A DNA stretch of 51,497 nucleotides from Acidimicrobiaceae bacterium. GTDB lineage: Bacteria; Actinomycetota; Acidimicrobiia; Acidimicrobiales; RAAP-2. How positions within the stretch are numbered: position 1 is the stretch's first letter; each line of letters starts with the position of its first letter. The position numbers and the translations under genes are program-made. The stretch spans positions 4,554 to 56,050 of the forward strand of contig PKWY01000048.1 in the NCBI GenBank assembly GCA_003132205.1. The letters are read 5' to 3'. The notes beneath the pieces are model-generated. The model was given only the letters and a program-made list of their open reading frames with translations, ran no database searches and was not told where the DNA came from. This document shows, piece after piece, positions 1-7,938 of this stretch.

Positions 1-34
1 GATAAGCTCACGTGACTCGTCCTCTGCGCACCAA

Positions 35-1087
35 TTAAATGAACTTGTTTGTCATGAACTTCGACCAGTTAGGTTCATGGGTCAACTTGTTGCCGTTGGC
101 GTCGACGAACGCACCTTGCTTGTAGAGGAAGTTGCCGAATTTCTCCCACACGCTCGCCGTTTGCACGCCGATCGTGCCTTGTTGACTCAGCAAATAGGAC
201 TTTGCCATCACTTCGCTCGCTTTTATCGCCACCTGGAGGTTGACCGCCGTCGGATTCAACTCGTACTCAATGCGCGCACCAGCGGCAGGATTCTTCTCGA
301 TATATTGATAGGCCTTCACAAGGGCGCCGACGAATTTCGTTGCCAGCGCAGGATTTGCCTTGAGCCACGCGTCGTTGCCGAGGATAAGGGCAGCGTATTG
401 ATTCGGCACGCCGTAGTTCGTCATGTTGAAGAGACGAAGTTTCGCGTGCTGTTGCAACTCGGCTTGGATGACGTCGGAAAAGAAGAATGCGGAGAAGCCG
501 ACCTTCTTTGATTCGACCGCCTGATAGGCGCTGCTCCCGAGAACGATGTTGTTCACCGTGCACTTCGAAGGTCCGCCCGCACCTTTGATGATCGCTGCGA
601 TGATTGCAGGGTCACCCGGGTAACCGAATCCGCCATACGTCTGACCACAGAAGTCCTTGGGTGACAAAATGGTCTTATTGCTTGCAAGTGCGCCGTAGAA
701 GGACGGATTCGTTTGAAGCACTGCCATTACCGAAGTGATCTTCAATCCCGACGCGAAGTCAAATAGCACGTCCGACTCGGTGTCGCCGATCGCAAATTGA
801 ACTTTGCCGACGCTCGCCAGTGTGTCCGGAGGCGTCTGACCGTAGGGCACGACGGTTGCGTCAATGCCCGCATCTTTGAAATAGCCCAGCTTCTCGGCCA
901 CGAAAACACCCTCATTGTCCGCGTTCGGAATAAAGTCGAGCGCAATTGAGACGTTAGACAACGCATGCGACGACTTTCCGCTCGCGCCCGCCATCGTCGA
1001 TGCCGAGAGCACGGTCGTGACGGAAGCCCCTGCGACTAATCCTGCAACGACGAGGCTAACGCCTCTCAAACGATATTTACTTCTCAT
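35..1087 (-). CDS. NMT1/THI5-like ABC transporter substrate-binding protein
   Basis: A 350-residue secreted solute receptor. The N-terminus is a signal peptide: basic MRSKYRLRG, then a hydrophobic stretch to about residue 30, ending near an ASG/ASA-like cleavage region. From about residue 45 the protein reads ALDFIPNADNEGVFVAEKLGYF, the typical opening of NMT1/THI5 and SsuA/TauA-type receptors (x-P-N-x-x-H/E-xG-xxxA-xxxGYF). Members of this family bind hydroxymethylpyrimidine, riboflavin, taurine, sulfonates or aromatic acids; the ligand here cannot be named. It is the last gene visible in the minus-strand cluster, 79 bp downstream of the C45-type hydrolase, so the matching permease and ATPase are expected left of the window. 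The final 34 bases at the left edge hold nothing I can identify. Family confident, ligand unknown. Confidence 0.85.
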   Translation of the reverse strand: MRSKYRLRGVSLVVAGLVAGASVTTVLSASTMAGASGKSSHALSNVSIALDFIPNADNEGVFVAEKLGYFKDAGIDATVVPYGQTPPDTLASVGKVQFAIGDTESDVLFDFASGLKITSVMAVLQTNPSFYGALASNKTILSPKDFCGQTYGGFGYPGDPAIIAAIIKGAGGPSKCTVNNIVLGSSAYQAVESKKVGFSAFFFSDVIQAELQQHAKLRLFNMTNYGVPNQYAALILGNDAWLKANPALATKFVGALVKAYQYIEKNPAAGARIEYELNPTAVNLQVAIKASEVMAKSYLLSQQGTIGVQTASVWEKFGNFLYKQGAFVDANGNKLTHEPNWSKFMTNKFI

Positions 1088-1166
1088 AATTCCCCCTTTG
1101 GTGGTGACTGCATTTGTGTGTTACAGAGTCTTTGAAACGTCAGGAAGTCCCGGTCGCGCGAATGCA

Positions 1167-2378
1167 TCACGGCACGTCCTGGACTTCGACATGGAGAGCT
1201 TTGACGTCATCGGGTGGGTCAATTTCGACCAGACCGACCACTGAGTCGAACTGATAGCGGCGAAAGTACCCATTGCAAGGTGCACCCGCCGCGAGATACA
1301 ACTCGTGAGCATCAAGGTCGTATATGACCGACGCAATCGTCGCGTAGCGCTCATATTCTGATGCGCGCTCGTCACCGTGTGCGCATACGCCAACCGGAAA
1401 GTTGCGATGGTCCGATAAGGCATCTTTCAGATTCTTGATCGTGAGATTTGGCGCTCCCAGGCGTAGTGACGACTCGAGACAGTTAAGGCGAAAGAGCGTG
1501 CTGGGACTCATACCTACTCGACTGTCCGATCGCGCGAAGTCAGGAGAGAGAAAGTGGTTCGTATGGGCAAGTACGCCACCGCTTGGCATAAACGTTCGTA
1601 CCGCGGTTGCTCCGCCTGGATTGACTTCCATGTCAATTGCCAAACCGTCAACGTCGCCAAGTAGAAAATTGCCCGATAATGCCTTTTGTGCGTTGACCAC
1701 GGTGGAAACACCGTCAGTAATCGATTCCGCATCAAGTAGTCGACGCAACAAGACGTGGTACGGGACGCCCACAGCCCCGTCATCGAGAAAGCTCACCAAA
1801 GTATTGGTACAACTCGCGACGCCAGCAGAGTTGACGCCAGTCTTAGCGAGGAGCCCCGCCTCGACTATTGTCACGAAGTCTGGGCCGTCGTCACGGCGCG
1901 CATGAACAAGAACAACGGTTTCGTGGGCGTGAAGCAACCAATCCCAATTCTGACCGATAATTGTGTGCGAGTTCGCGGTGGCTTCAGGCAACACGGCGAA
2001 CGATGAACATTCGTTGGCGAGTGCGCCGGAGAGATTCTTGTTGTCTTGGGCACCTGAAGCGAACATGACCTCGCTCCTCACATTGAGCGCGAGGATGTCG
2101 CCAAACTCAACTCCACTTCCTTCGGCAATACCACGCATCTCTTCGATTGCGTGCGGGGCGAACTCCTCGACGATCTGTTGGTACCTTTTCGCATGCGAGA
2201 CGACCTTCGCCCAGTCCCAATCGGCGTAGTGGGCAAACACACGTTGGTATGCCGTGATTGAATCGTGCACTTGCGTGCGCGCTTGTTCACCGTACTGGCT
2301 CCCCCGCTGCAGGGGCGTTCCTTGAACGGAGACACGCGACATGCCACGGGGTATTGATGTATCAACCACGAAATTCAC
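1167..2378 (-). CDS. C45-family acyltransferase/amidohydrolase (isopenicillin N acyltransferase-like)
   Basis: A 403-residue Ntn-hydrolase-like protein. Residues 1-120 match the region of the isopenicillin-N acyltransferase (peptidase C45) fold that is cleaved off as propeptide, including AEGSGVEFGDILALNVRSE. The likely autoprocessing nucleophile is Cys124 in ANECSSFAV, followed by GQNWDW (Asp146 region), the usual active-site landmark. Known C45 relatives hydrolyse or exchange amide-linked acyl groups (6-APA acyltransferase, acyl-homoserine-lactone and N-acyl amino acid acylases). Cleavage before Cys124 is inferred from the family. The GTG start overlaps the upstream DJ-1 gene stop by 4 bp (GTGA), indicating translational coupling. 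No signal peptide is visible, so it probably acts in the cytoplasm on something imported through the downstream binding-protein system. Substrate unknown. Confidence 0.85.
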   Translation of the reverse strand: MNFVVDTSIPRGMSRVSVQGTPLQRGSQYGEQARTQVHDSITAYQRVFAHYADWDWAKVVSHAKRYQQIVEEFAPHAIEEMRGIAEGSGVEFGDILALNVRSEVMFASGAQDNKNLSGALANECSSFAVLPEATANSHTIIGQNWDWLLHAHETVVLVHARRDDGPDFVTIVEAGLLAKTGVNSAGVASCTNTLVSFLDDGAVGVPYHVLLRRLLDAESITDGVSTVVNAQKALSGNFLLGDVDGLAIDMEVNPGGATAVRTFMPSGGVLAHTNHFLSPDFARSDSRVGMSPSTLFRLNCLESSLRLGAPNLTIKNLKDALSDHRNFPVGVCAHGDERASEYERYATIASVIYDLDAHELYLAAGAPCNGYFRRYQFDSVVGLVEIDPPDDVKALHVEVQDVP

Positions 2379-3040
2379 TCGCCTCTGGCAGCGTACATTA
2401 GGTAGTTCGCAGACCCGGGGGCTACCGCGCCTGTCTTTACTTTGGCAGCCGAGGAATAGTTAGCTGAGGACTTCACAACGTAGTCGCGGGTACTGCGGGC
2501 CTCAGAAGTTCGCTCAGGAAGTTCCTCGATCGCCTGCTTTATTACCCGACAAAAGTCAGGCAGGTCGTTTGGAAGTCTGGACGTGATCAAATTCCCGTCA
2601 CGAACAACGGGCTCGTCGACGTAGTTGGCCCCCGCGTTTATGACGTCATCTCGTATAACCGAAACGCATGTGAGCCGGCGACCCTTCGCAATACCTGCCG
2701 AAGCAAGGACCCATCCGGCGTGGCAAATAGCCGCCACGACACCACCGCGCTCGTCGACATTGCGAACCAAATTCAACATCCCCGCGTTGCGTCGCAGCGA
2801 CTCGGGGGAGAACCCGCCAGGAACGACGACACAATCGAAGTCCGCGGGAATCACGTCGTCGACTGACTCATCTGGAACCACCGGATAGCCCAATTTGCTG
2901 CCATATACTTGATCAGCTTTTGGACCAACGATCGTCACGGCCGCACCTGCCTCGCGGAAACGAAGCACTGGATACCAGAGTTCAAGTTCTTGGTATTGGT
3001 TCTCGGCGAGCACGGCGATCCGCGCATTCTCAATCTTCAT
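2375..3040 (-). CDS. DJ-1/PfpI family protein with intact nucleophile
   Basis: A 221-residue member of the DJ-1/PfpI superfamily (class I glutamine amidotransferase-like fold). The nucleophile elbow is VVAAICHAGW, giving Cys106-His107, and the conserved acidic residue lies in YQELELWYP (Glu20). Family members act as glyoxalases/deglycases, amidases, isonitrile hydratases or peptidases. Compared with the paralogue at 4157-4687 it has about 45 extra C-terminal residues of low similarity to the core (SSANYSSAAKVKTG...). It lies 71 bp downstream of the phosphotriesterase-family gene and is translationally coupled to the C45 hydrolase. The two DJ-1 genes flank the metallohydrolase, which suggests that they act on the same compound or form a heteromer; that is inference. 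Confidence 0.88.
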   Translation of the reverse strand: MKIENARIAVLAENQYQELELWYPVLRFREAGAAVTIVGPKADQVYGSKLGYPVVPDESVDDVIPADFDCVVVPGGFSPESLRRNAGMLNLVRNVDERGGVVAAICHAGWVLASAGIAKGRRLTCVSVIRDDVINAGANYVDEPVVRDGNLITSRLPNDLPDFCRVIKQAIEELPERTSEARSTRDYVVKSSANYSSAAKVKTGAVAPGSANYLMYAARGE

Positions 3041-3111
3041 TGTGGCCTACTTTCATTACGTGGTAGTGAGACGAGTCGACATTTTGTTGTATTCATACTT
3101 CGTTATCGAAC

Positions 3112-4146
3112 TCAGAACGCAAAAATTCGAGCCGGGTTATCGACAAGAACTCTCTGCACCTCAACTTCAGTAAAACCTTTCTTCGCAAGACGAGGCAAGA
3201 AACTGTCGAACATATAACTAAGGTCGACGCCCTCATTCAACATCTCCGGCTCTTCTTCGGTGACGGGCCCGCGACAGTGATGAAAGAACCTGTCATAGGT
3301 GAACAAAAGTTGGTCCAGGTAGCCAGCTTCGGTTAACTCGCACACAGCCACCGCCATCGCCTCATCAAGTGCCTCGGCGCTCGGGTTCTGCCAGGGAATA
3401 CCAATGTGATCAATTTGAAGATTCGTACCTCGTTCACAGAGCTCCAAGAGTTGCTTCATGTCAAGATTCACCAGGGCGTGTCCAATGATTACCTTGGCCG
3501 GGTCAGCGCCCTCCGACTCAAGCACGTCAAGTTGCTCGATTCCAGGATTCCTCACCGAGTAATCCTGCGGGTCGGTGTGAGTGTTAACACAGCAACCCAG
3601 CTGCGCTTGAGCTCGGCCAGCGGCCCTGACGAGATGCTCTTCATTGCGCGTCATGTGAGTACCGTTCGGTCCGTCCGGTGCTGGTCCGCCATGTCCGTCG
3701 CCGGAACCTGTGGCGATCTTGATTGCTCCGGCCTTGATGTCCGTGCTCATAAAGCCAAAGGCCATGCCCTGCGTGATATCCGAGATGAAGAAATCACGTA
3801 CGTAGTCAATGCTTTGGACTCTCCAGTGATAGGGAATTCCAAGACGTTCAGGGAAGAATCCGGTGATGGCAATGATGTTCATCCCACTTCGCCTAGCCAC
3901 TTCGGCAATCAGTTCTGGATGGCGACCAAGTTCGCAGGCCGTCATGTCGACCATGGTTCTAATTCCGTGATCCTTCATGCCCTTTTTCATGGTTGTGGTG
4001 ACTTCATTGGCCACCGTGTCGAAATCGAACGCTGAGCGACGATCGAACTCGGCGCCCGGGTTCGCATAGAGAATGTGCTCATGGGTCAACGTAATGCCCG
4101 TATCATGAGGTGAGACATCTCCAAGGACCGTTCTTAGTTTGCTCAT
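3112..4146 (-). CDS. Phosphotriesterase-family metal-dependent hydrolase
   Basis: A 344-residue amidohydrolase-superfamily TIM barrel of the phosphotriesterase (PTE/PHP, lactonase-like) group. All expected binuclear metal ligands can be read: His22-x-His24 in LTHEHILY, the bridging carboxylated lysine at Lys143 in AGAIKIATG, His190 in VNTHTDP, His223 in IIGHALVN, and Asp285 in FTYDRFF. Length is normal for the family. Relatives include acyl-homoserine lactonases, phosphotriesterases and uncharacterised PTE-related lactonases/esterases. An intact metal site argues for an active enzyme hydrolysing a lactone, ester or phosphoester. It sits between two DJ-1/PfpI paralogues, 10 bp downstream of one of them. 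The actual substrate is unknown. Confidence 0.9.
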   Translation of the reverse strand: MSKLRTVLGDVSPHDTGITLTHEHILYANPGAEFDRRSAFDFDTVANEVTTTMKKGMKDHGIRTMVDMTACELGRHPELIAEVARRSGMNIIAITGFFPERLGIPYHWRVQSIDYVRDFFISDITQGMAFGFMSTDIKAGAIKIATGSGDGHGGPAPDGPNGTHMTRNEEHLVRAAGRAQAQLGCCVNTHTDPQDYSVRNPGIEQLDVLESEGADPAKVIIGHALVNLDMKQLLELCERGTNLQIDHIGIPWQNPSAEALDEAMAVAVCELTEAGYLDQLLFTYDRFFHHCRGPVTEEEPEMLNEGVDLSYMFDSFLPRLAKKGFTEVEVQRVLVDNPARIFAF

Positions 4147-4156
4147 TTGACTTACC

Positions 4157-4687
4157 TCACTTACCTTTCGACAACAGCGTCAGTTGGATTGAATGGAAAA
4201 ATGCAGGGAGATCGTCAGCGCCGCGTGACGTGATCACCAATCCGTCGGCCACCACGTCGTCGTGGACCAGAGTGCCGCCTGTATCCGCGGATTCACCTTT
4301 GAACGTCTCATCGGCCGTGAATCGCTTGCCCTTCAGAGCGCCAGCGGCGGCCAGTACACTAGTGCCGGTGCCGATCGCCGCGACCAGTAAGCCTTGCTCC
4401 ACGGAACTTCTTACGAGATTGACGGCTTCCCCAAGCTTTTCGAGACGTCGGCCGGCTTCACCTCCTGGAATCACGACTCCATCGAGGGACGAGACATCGA
4501 GGTCTTCAAATGTTGATTCAGCCAGCATTGGATATCCGAGAAAACTCTCGTATGCCTTGACAGTCTGAGGCGCTACAACGACGACGTCCGCACCTTCTTC
4601 TCGTAATCGCAAGACTGGATACCAGAACTCCAGTTCCTGGTATCCCTCCTCGGCCAAAACCGCGACTCGTTTGCCTTCAAGACTCAT
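4157..4687 (-). CDS. DJ-1/PfpI family protein lacking the catalytic cysteine
   Basis: A 176-residue DJ-1/PfpI paralogue, close to minimal family length. It aligns without gaps to the gene at 2375-3040 over the first 110 residues (AVLAEEGYQELEFWYPVLRLRE versus the related segment there; VVIPGG; LVAAI). At the nucleophile elbow, where the paralogue has Cys106-His107, this protein has Gly106-Thr107 (LVAAIGTGTS). The acidic partner Glu20 is kept. It therefore probably lacks the standard cysteine chemistry and may be a regulatory or structural partner, a binding protein, or use another residue. It is first after the regulator gene and 10 bp upstream of the phosphotriesterase-family gene, so cotranscription is likely. 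Confidence 0.88.
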   Translation of the reverse strand: MSLEGKRVAVLAEEGYQELEFWYPVLRLREEGADVVVVAPQTVKAYESFLGYPMLAESTFEDLDVSSLDGVVIPGGEAGRRLEKLGEAVNLVRSSVEQGLLVAAIGTGTSVLAAAGALKGKRFTADETFKGESADTGGTLVHDDVVADGLVITSRGADDLPAFFHSIQLTLLSKGK

Positions 4688-4791
4688 GATTCCCTCTTCC
4701 CTAGTGAAGCGTCTCTTGCAGTGTCCTGATACCGATTGAGCATGATGTCGTTGCGACTCGAGACGTCAGCACTGAATTGAGGGTCGCGTGA

Positions 4792-5532
4792 TTACGAATC
4801 ATGAGTTCGTTGGCTAGCTAGTTGACCGAGCGCGACTTCGACGCCGCCCAGATGGCCAGTCATCGCGGCGGCAGCTCCAACGGCATCTTGTCGTCTTATT
4901 GCGTCGAGGATTGCCCGATGCTCTTGCGCCGCTCGCTCGTGTCGGTTCGGCACTTCTCTCAATGCGAGAGACTGCACCTGCATCGTCTCGCGCAAATCTT
5001 CAATCAGGCGAACCACTAGTGCGTTTCCCGTCGTACGTGCAATCGTGATGTGAAATTGTCCGTCAATGCGGACAGATTCTTCGGCGCTCGAAGCGTGCTC
5101 GTGTTCATCGAGTAAACGAGTTAACTTGTCGAGGTCCTCCGTCACCCTGACTTGCGCGGCGCGACTGGCCGTCGGCACTTCGACGTAACGGCGAATCTCA
5201 TTCAGATCCGTTGCCGAGTACTGACCAAAGGACAGTCCAACCTTGACGACCCGGGACGTCACGAATGTACCGCGACCCGGTTGAGATTCGGTAAGGCCAA
5301 GTGCCTGAAGACTGCCAAGTGCCTCACGAATGACTGGGCGACTTACGCCGAAACGTTGACCTAATTCCGCTTCGGAGGGCAATTGATCGTCAACCATCAA
5401 TTGTCCGGATTCAATCATCGACGTCAACTGGTCCCGTACGGCATCAACAGCACTGCGACGAGAAATCCTTGCAAATGATGGCGACTTGGGCTCCGAGACG
5501 TCAGGCAAACTGGTTGTCAGGCTGTCAGACAT
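4792..5532 (-). CDS. FadR-type GntR transcriptional regulator
   Basis: A GntR-family repressor of the FadR/FCD subfamily, 246 residues from the ATG chosen here. A TTG 42 bp further upstream would give 260 residues; neither has a well-spaced ribosome site. The N-terminal winged helix reads QLPSEAELGQRFGVSRPVIREALGSLQALGL followed by GRGTFV, the classical GntR signature (described in two parts because of length). The C-terminal FCD effector domain is all-helical and carries the spaced Arg/Asp/His residues typical of metal- and carboxylate-sensing members (RRYVE, DGQFHITIA, HRAILDAI). Its position upstream of and co-directional with the hydrolase genes fits a local pathway repressor induced by a small acid or lactone. 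A gap of 104 bp to the next gene could hold an operator, but I see no convincing dyad. Confidence 0.85.
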   Translation of the reverse strand: MSDSLTTSLPDVSEPKSPSFARISRRSAVDAVRDQLTSMIESGQLMVDDQLPSEAELGQRFGVSRPVIREALGSLQALGLTESQPGRGTFVTSRVVKVGLSFGQYSATDLNEIRRYVEVPTASRAAQVRVTEDLDKLTRLLDEHEHASSAEESVRIDGQFHITIARTTGNALVVRLIEDLRETMQVQSLALREVPNRHERAAQEHRAILDAIRRQDAVGAAAAMTGHLGGVEVALGQLASQRTHDS

Positions 5533-5638
5533 CTCCACGACGCACTGTCTACCACAACTATCAAGTGATCGCAAATTGCTTGCTCGCTACGACGCGGGAA
5601 GTCGAATTCGGCCAACTTGAACTTGTCAACCAATCAAG

Positions 5639-5803
5639 TCAGCGCATGATCAACCATGCTTCGTATTGGGCTTTGGTGGCCTCGCCATTTTGTGATTCGA
5701 GGGCTCCGCACATGTCGGGAATTACAAGAGCACCGGCCAAAGCCAAGTAGTAGAGCTGAGCGACATTCGCCCCAGCTTCCACTTGGTCTAGGTAGTCATC
5801 CAT
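5639..5803 (-). pseudogene. Truncated small conserved gene (54 codons)
   Basis: A short open frame with a very good ribosome site (GAGGAG, 5 bases before ATG). It begins MDDYLDQVEAGANVAQLYYL and continues with ALVIPDMCGALESQNG to AQYEAW, then ends after LIMR. The sequence looks like the N-terminal quarter of a family of roughly 180-200-residue bacterial hypotheticals that start with a DxYLxxxxAG...YYLAL...PDxCxALES pattern; that recognition is from memory. The frame stops abruptly at the point where a conserved Trp-Phe-Asp would be expected, and I cannot find the continuation in other frames downstream. I interpret it as a broken gene within the island, though a functional short peptide cannot be excluded. 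Confidence 0.5.
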
Positions 5804-5826
5804 TCGAGCTCCTCAGGTAAGTTGCC

Positions 5827-6081
5827 TCAGTATGCCCGGTGCCACTGTGTCAATTTCGAAAATGTCAGCAATTCCGTCAGCAAATATTCTGAACTGCTAC
5901 CGTCTCGGGTAAACGCGCATGAACCAAGACCCTTGCAGATTGGGACTTCATGTACTCCTGCGAATACGTATGAACCAACCGGAATGGCATGGCATGCAAT
6001 AGGTGATTCGACGACGACCTCATTGGGAGGTCCTGGAGGCCCCTGTGGTAACTCAGTTCGCCGAATCGGCTGGCCAAACTC
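5827..6081 (-). other. Start-less open stretch between integrase and truncated gene
   Basis: About 85 codons remain open directly after the integrase stop, in the same frame as the integrase, ending at a TGA 24 bp before the truncated gene. The translation (for example ESPIACHAIPVGSYVFAGVHE) is not low-complexity, but there is no ATG or GTG start with a ribosome site. It could be the 3' remnant of a gene cut by integration, or chance. I see nothing else in this roughly 280-bp interval. Confidence 0.2.
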
Positions 6082-7275
6082 TTATCGTCGAGTCGAACTG
6101 GAGTTTCGCTTTCGGGGGCGTGGTTTCGTACTTCGCTTGGTCGAGGTGTTCGAGACGAGCGAACCGATAACCTCTGCCGCTTCCCGGTCAGACGCTTCAA
6201 CAAAGTGGCTGTACACCTGCAGTGTCATCGAAGCATTGGAGTGCCCGAGCCGACCAGCAACCGTCCGAACCGAGACACCGGAGGATATAAGCCGAGTGGC
6301 CGCAAAATGACGAAAATCGTGAAGTCGAATCTGCGTCAGACCGAGATTGTCCCTTACTAGTTCGAACCGCCGAGTGACATATGTGGGCAGGAGCGGACGC
6401 TGACCGTCAGGTTCGAGGCTAAAGACGTAACTTTCATCCATGAGTGAAAGACCCGCCACCCGCGCCAACTCGTCTGCATAGGCCCGTTGCTCGGCGAGAA
6501 CCCTGAGAGTCTCGCCGTCGAGCGCAATTCGTCGACTTGCGTGGGTCTTGGTGTCCTTCTCCAACCACCCACCGCCCGGAGTCTCGATGATCGCCCGTTC
6601 GATCAGAAGCGCCGAAGAGTCCGTGTCAACGTGCTTCCACTTCAATGCACACAGTTCACCGCGGCGCGCGCCCGTAGTAGCCGCCAAATGGAGCAACCGT
6701 CCAAAGACGGGATCGAACTTTGTTGCTGCCGCCAACAACTGCTTCACTTGCTCCACGTCCGGCGGCGTCACCTCGTGTCGTGACAGCTTCGGAAGGCTCA
6801 CCAGACTGGCTGGATTCTCTCGCACCCACTTCCATCGCACACCTTGCTGAAAGGCACGGTGGATGACCGTGTGAACTCGCCGGACACTGCTCGCTGACAG
6901 GCCCCTACGCTTCACAAGACTGTGATAGAGCGAGTCCAAATCTGCCGTCTGGATTTGACGCAGTGGTCTGGCCCCGAGCGCGGGAAGGATGTGGTTGTCC
7001 AGTAGTCCCCTGTAGGATCGAAGGGTTTGAGGACCGAGACTGGGTTTGGCAAAGTCGAGCCACTGTTCGGCCAACTGGCTGAATGTCGCATTGGTGTTGG
7101 CCATCTTTCCCTGATCAGCTTCGACGGCCAGTTCGTTCAAGGCCATCTGTGCGTCCTTCTTCAAACCGCGAAAAGTGCGGCTGACCTGGCGATATCGACC
7201 CGTGAGCGGATCGCGCCCAGTTCTGACCCGCATTTCCCAGACTCCTGGACGAATTTGGCGAAGTGAACCGCTCAC
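6082..7275 (-). CDS. Tyrosine recombinase (phage/ICE-type integrase)
   Basis: A 397-residue integrase. The GTG at 7275 is preferred because GGGAG lies seven bases upstream; a GTG at 7311 would add 12 residues. The N-terminal arm-binding/SAM-like domain (WEMRVRTGRDPLTGRYRQVS, then a core-binding domain around residues 65-155) precedes a complete catalytic domain: Arg204 in TGARRGEL, Lys243 in KDTKTHASR, His319-x-x-Arg322 in LHDFRHFAATR, His345 in GRLGHSN and the nucleophile Tyr355 in LQVYSHF. All catalytic residues are present, so it looks functional. The C-terminus is a basic Ser/Thr/Arg/Lys tail. It lies next to the 3' end of tRNA-Val, the usual attachment target of such enzymes, and therefore likely marks the right end of an integrated island that extends left. 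Confidence 0.93.
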   Translation of the reverse strand: MSGSLRQIRPGVWEMRVRTGRDPLTGRYRQVSRTFRGLKKDAQMALNELAVEADQGKMANTNATFSQLAEQWLDFAKPSLGPQTLRSYRGLLDNHILPALGARPLRQIQTADLDSLYHSLVKRRGLSASSVRRVHTVIHRAFQQGVRWKWVRENPASLVSLPKLSRHEVTPPDVEQVKQLLAAATKFDPVFGRLLHLAATTGARRGELCALKWKHVDTDSSALLIERAIIETPGGGWLEKDTKTHASRRIALDGETLRVLAEQRAYADELARVAGLSLMDESYVFSLEPDGQRPLLPTYVTRRFELVRDNLGLTQIRLHDFRHFAATRLISSGVSVRTVAGRLGHSNASMTLQVYSHFVEASDREAAEVIGSLVSNTSTKRSTKPRPRKRNSSSTRR

Positions 7276-7400
7276 GAGGCATCTCCCAGACGCCGGACTA
7301 TCTTCCAGCACCAGGGATCATGCGACCCTTGTGAGGGATTTTTGAGGGATAGATGTGAAGCCTTCACGTCTTGACCCTAGCATTTCCTTACTACATATAG

Positions 7401-7474
7401 TGGGCGCTGAGGGACTCGAACCCCCGACCTGCTGAGTGTAAATCAGCTGCTCTAACCAACTGAGCTAAGCGCCC
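7401..7474 (-). tRNA. tRNA-Val (anticodon UAC)
   Basis: A 74-nt cloverleaf on the minus strand. The acceptor stem is GGGCGCT paired with AGCGCCC plus discriminator A; the D arm contains GCTC-AGTTGGTTA-GAGC; the anticodon stem GCTGA/TCAGC closes loop TTTACAC with anticodon TAC; the T arm has GTTCGAGTC. CCA is not encoded (the next bases are CTA). The anticodon UAC reads valine codon GUA. The 3' end points towards the integrase, so the 3' half of this gene is the probable attB/attL core. Confidence 0.95.
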
Positions 7475-7938
7475 GCAGGGAGCAAGCCTAGTTCGTAACC
7501 ATGGCTGCACCTCTTGAGTGCCCTCCACTCATGAGGTTGACCAACTGCAGATAAAGCATGTCATCTCAATCATTCGATACCAGCGAGGCGCGACGTCAGG
7601 TGTCGAGAAGCCGTTCAAACCAAGTTCTCGAAAACCACCAGCCATGTTGGCTGCGCCGGGGATATATTCGGAGCGTGTGAGAGAAAAGAGGAGTATGTCG
7701 AAATTCAAACTCTCCAAATGGATACCCTCCACTAGAAAGACCAGGGGCCGGTCCCACGAAGAACTGCAGTCCGCCTCTCATCACCCGCGCCACCGGGCCA
7801 ATCGCTATTGGTCGCGCACGCGGTAGTTCCTCCGTCGTCCGCCAATGAGCATTCTCCAGACGACGTCGCGCCAAGACGGTTCACGACGCGAACGGAGACG
7901 GCGTTCGTTACGGGTGACCGGGACTCGATTAGAGATCG
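7475..7938. other. Intergenic region without a clear gene
   Basis: About 460 bp between the tRNA gene and the CHAD gene. It probably holds the tRNA promoter at its left end. Several short open frames occur, including one from 7695 with GAGGAG only one base before its ATG, but none has coding-like sequence or a recognisable family. I see no strong hairpin or repeat. Confidence 0.4.

Noticed and set aside
1167..4146. Definite assignment as acyl-homoserine-lactone degradation
   Set aside because: Both enzyme families include such activities, but they also have many other substrates and the receptor type does not fit; kept only as one hypothesis.
1..6081. Second copy of the tRNA-Val 3' end as left attachment site
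   Set aside because: I scanned for GGGACTCGAACCCCC-like sequence and saw no second copy in this interval; the left border must be outside the window if it exists.
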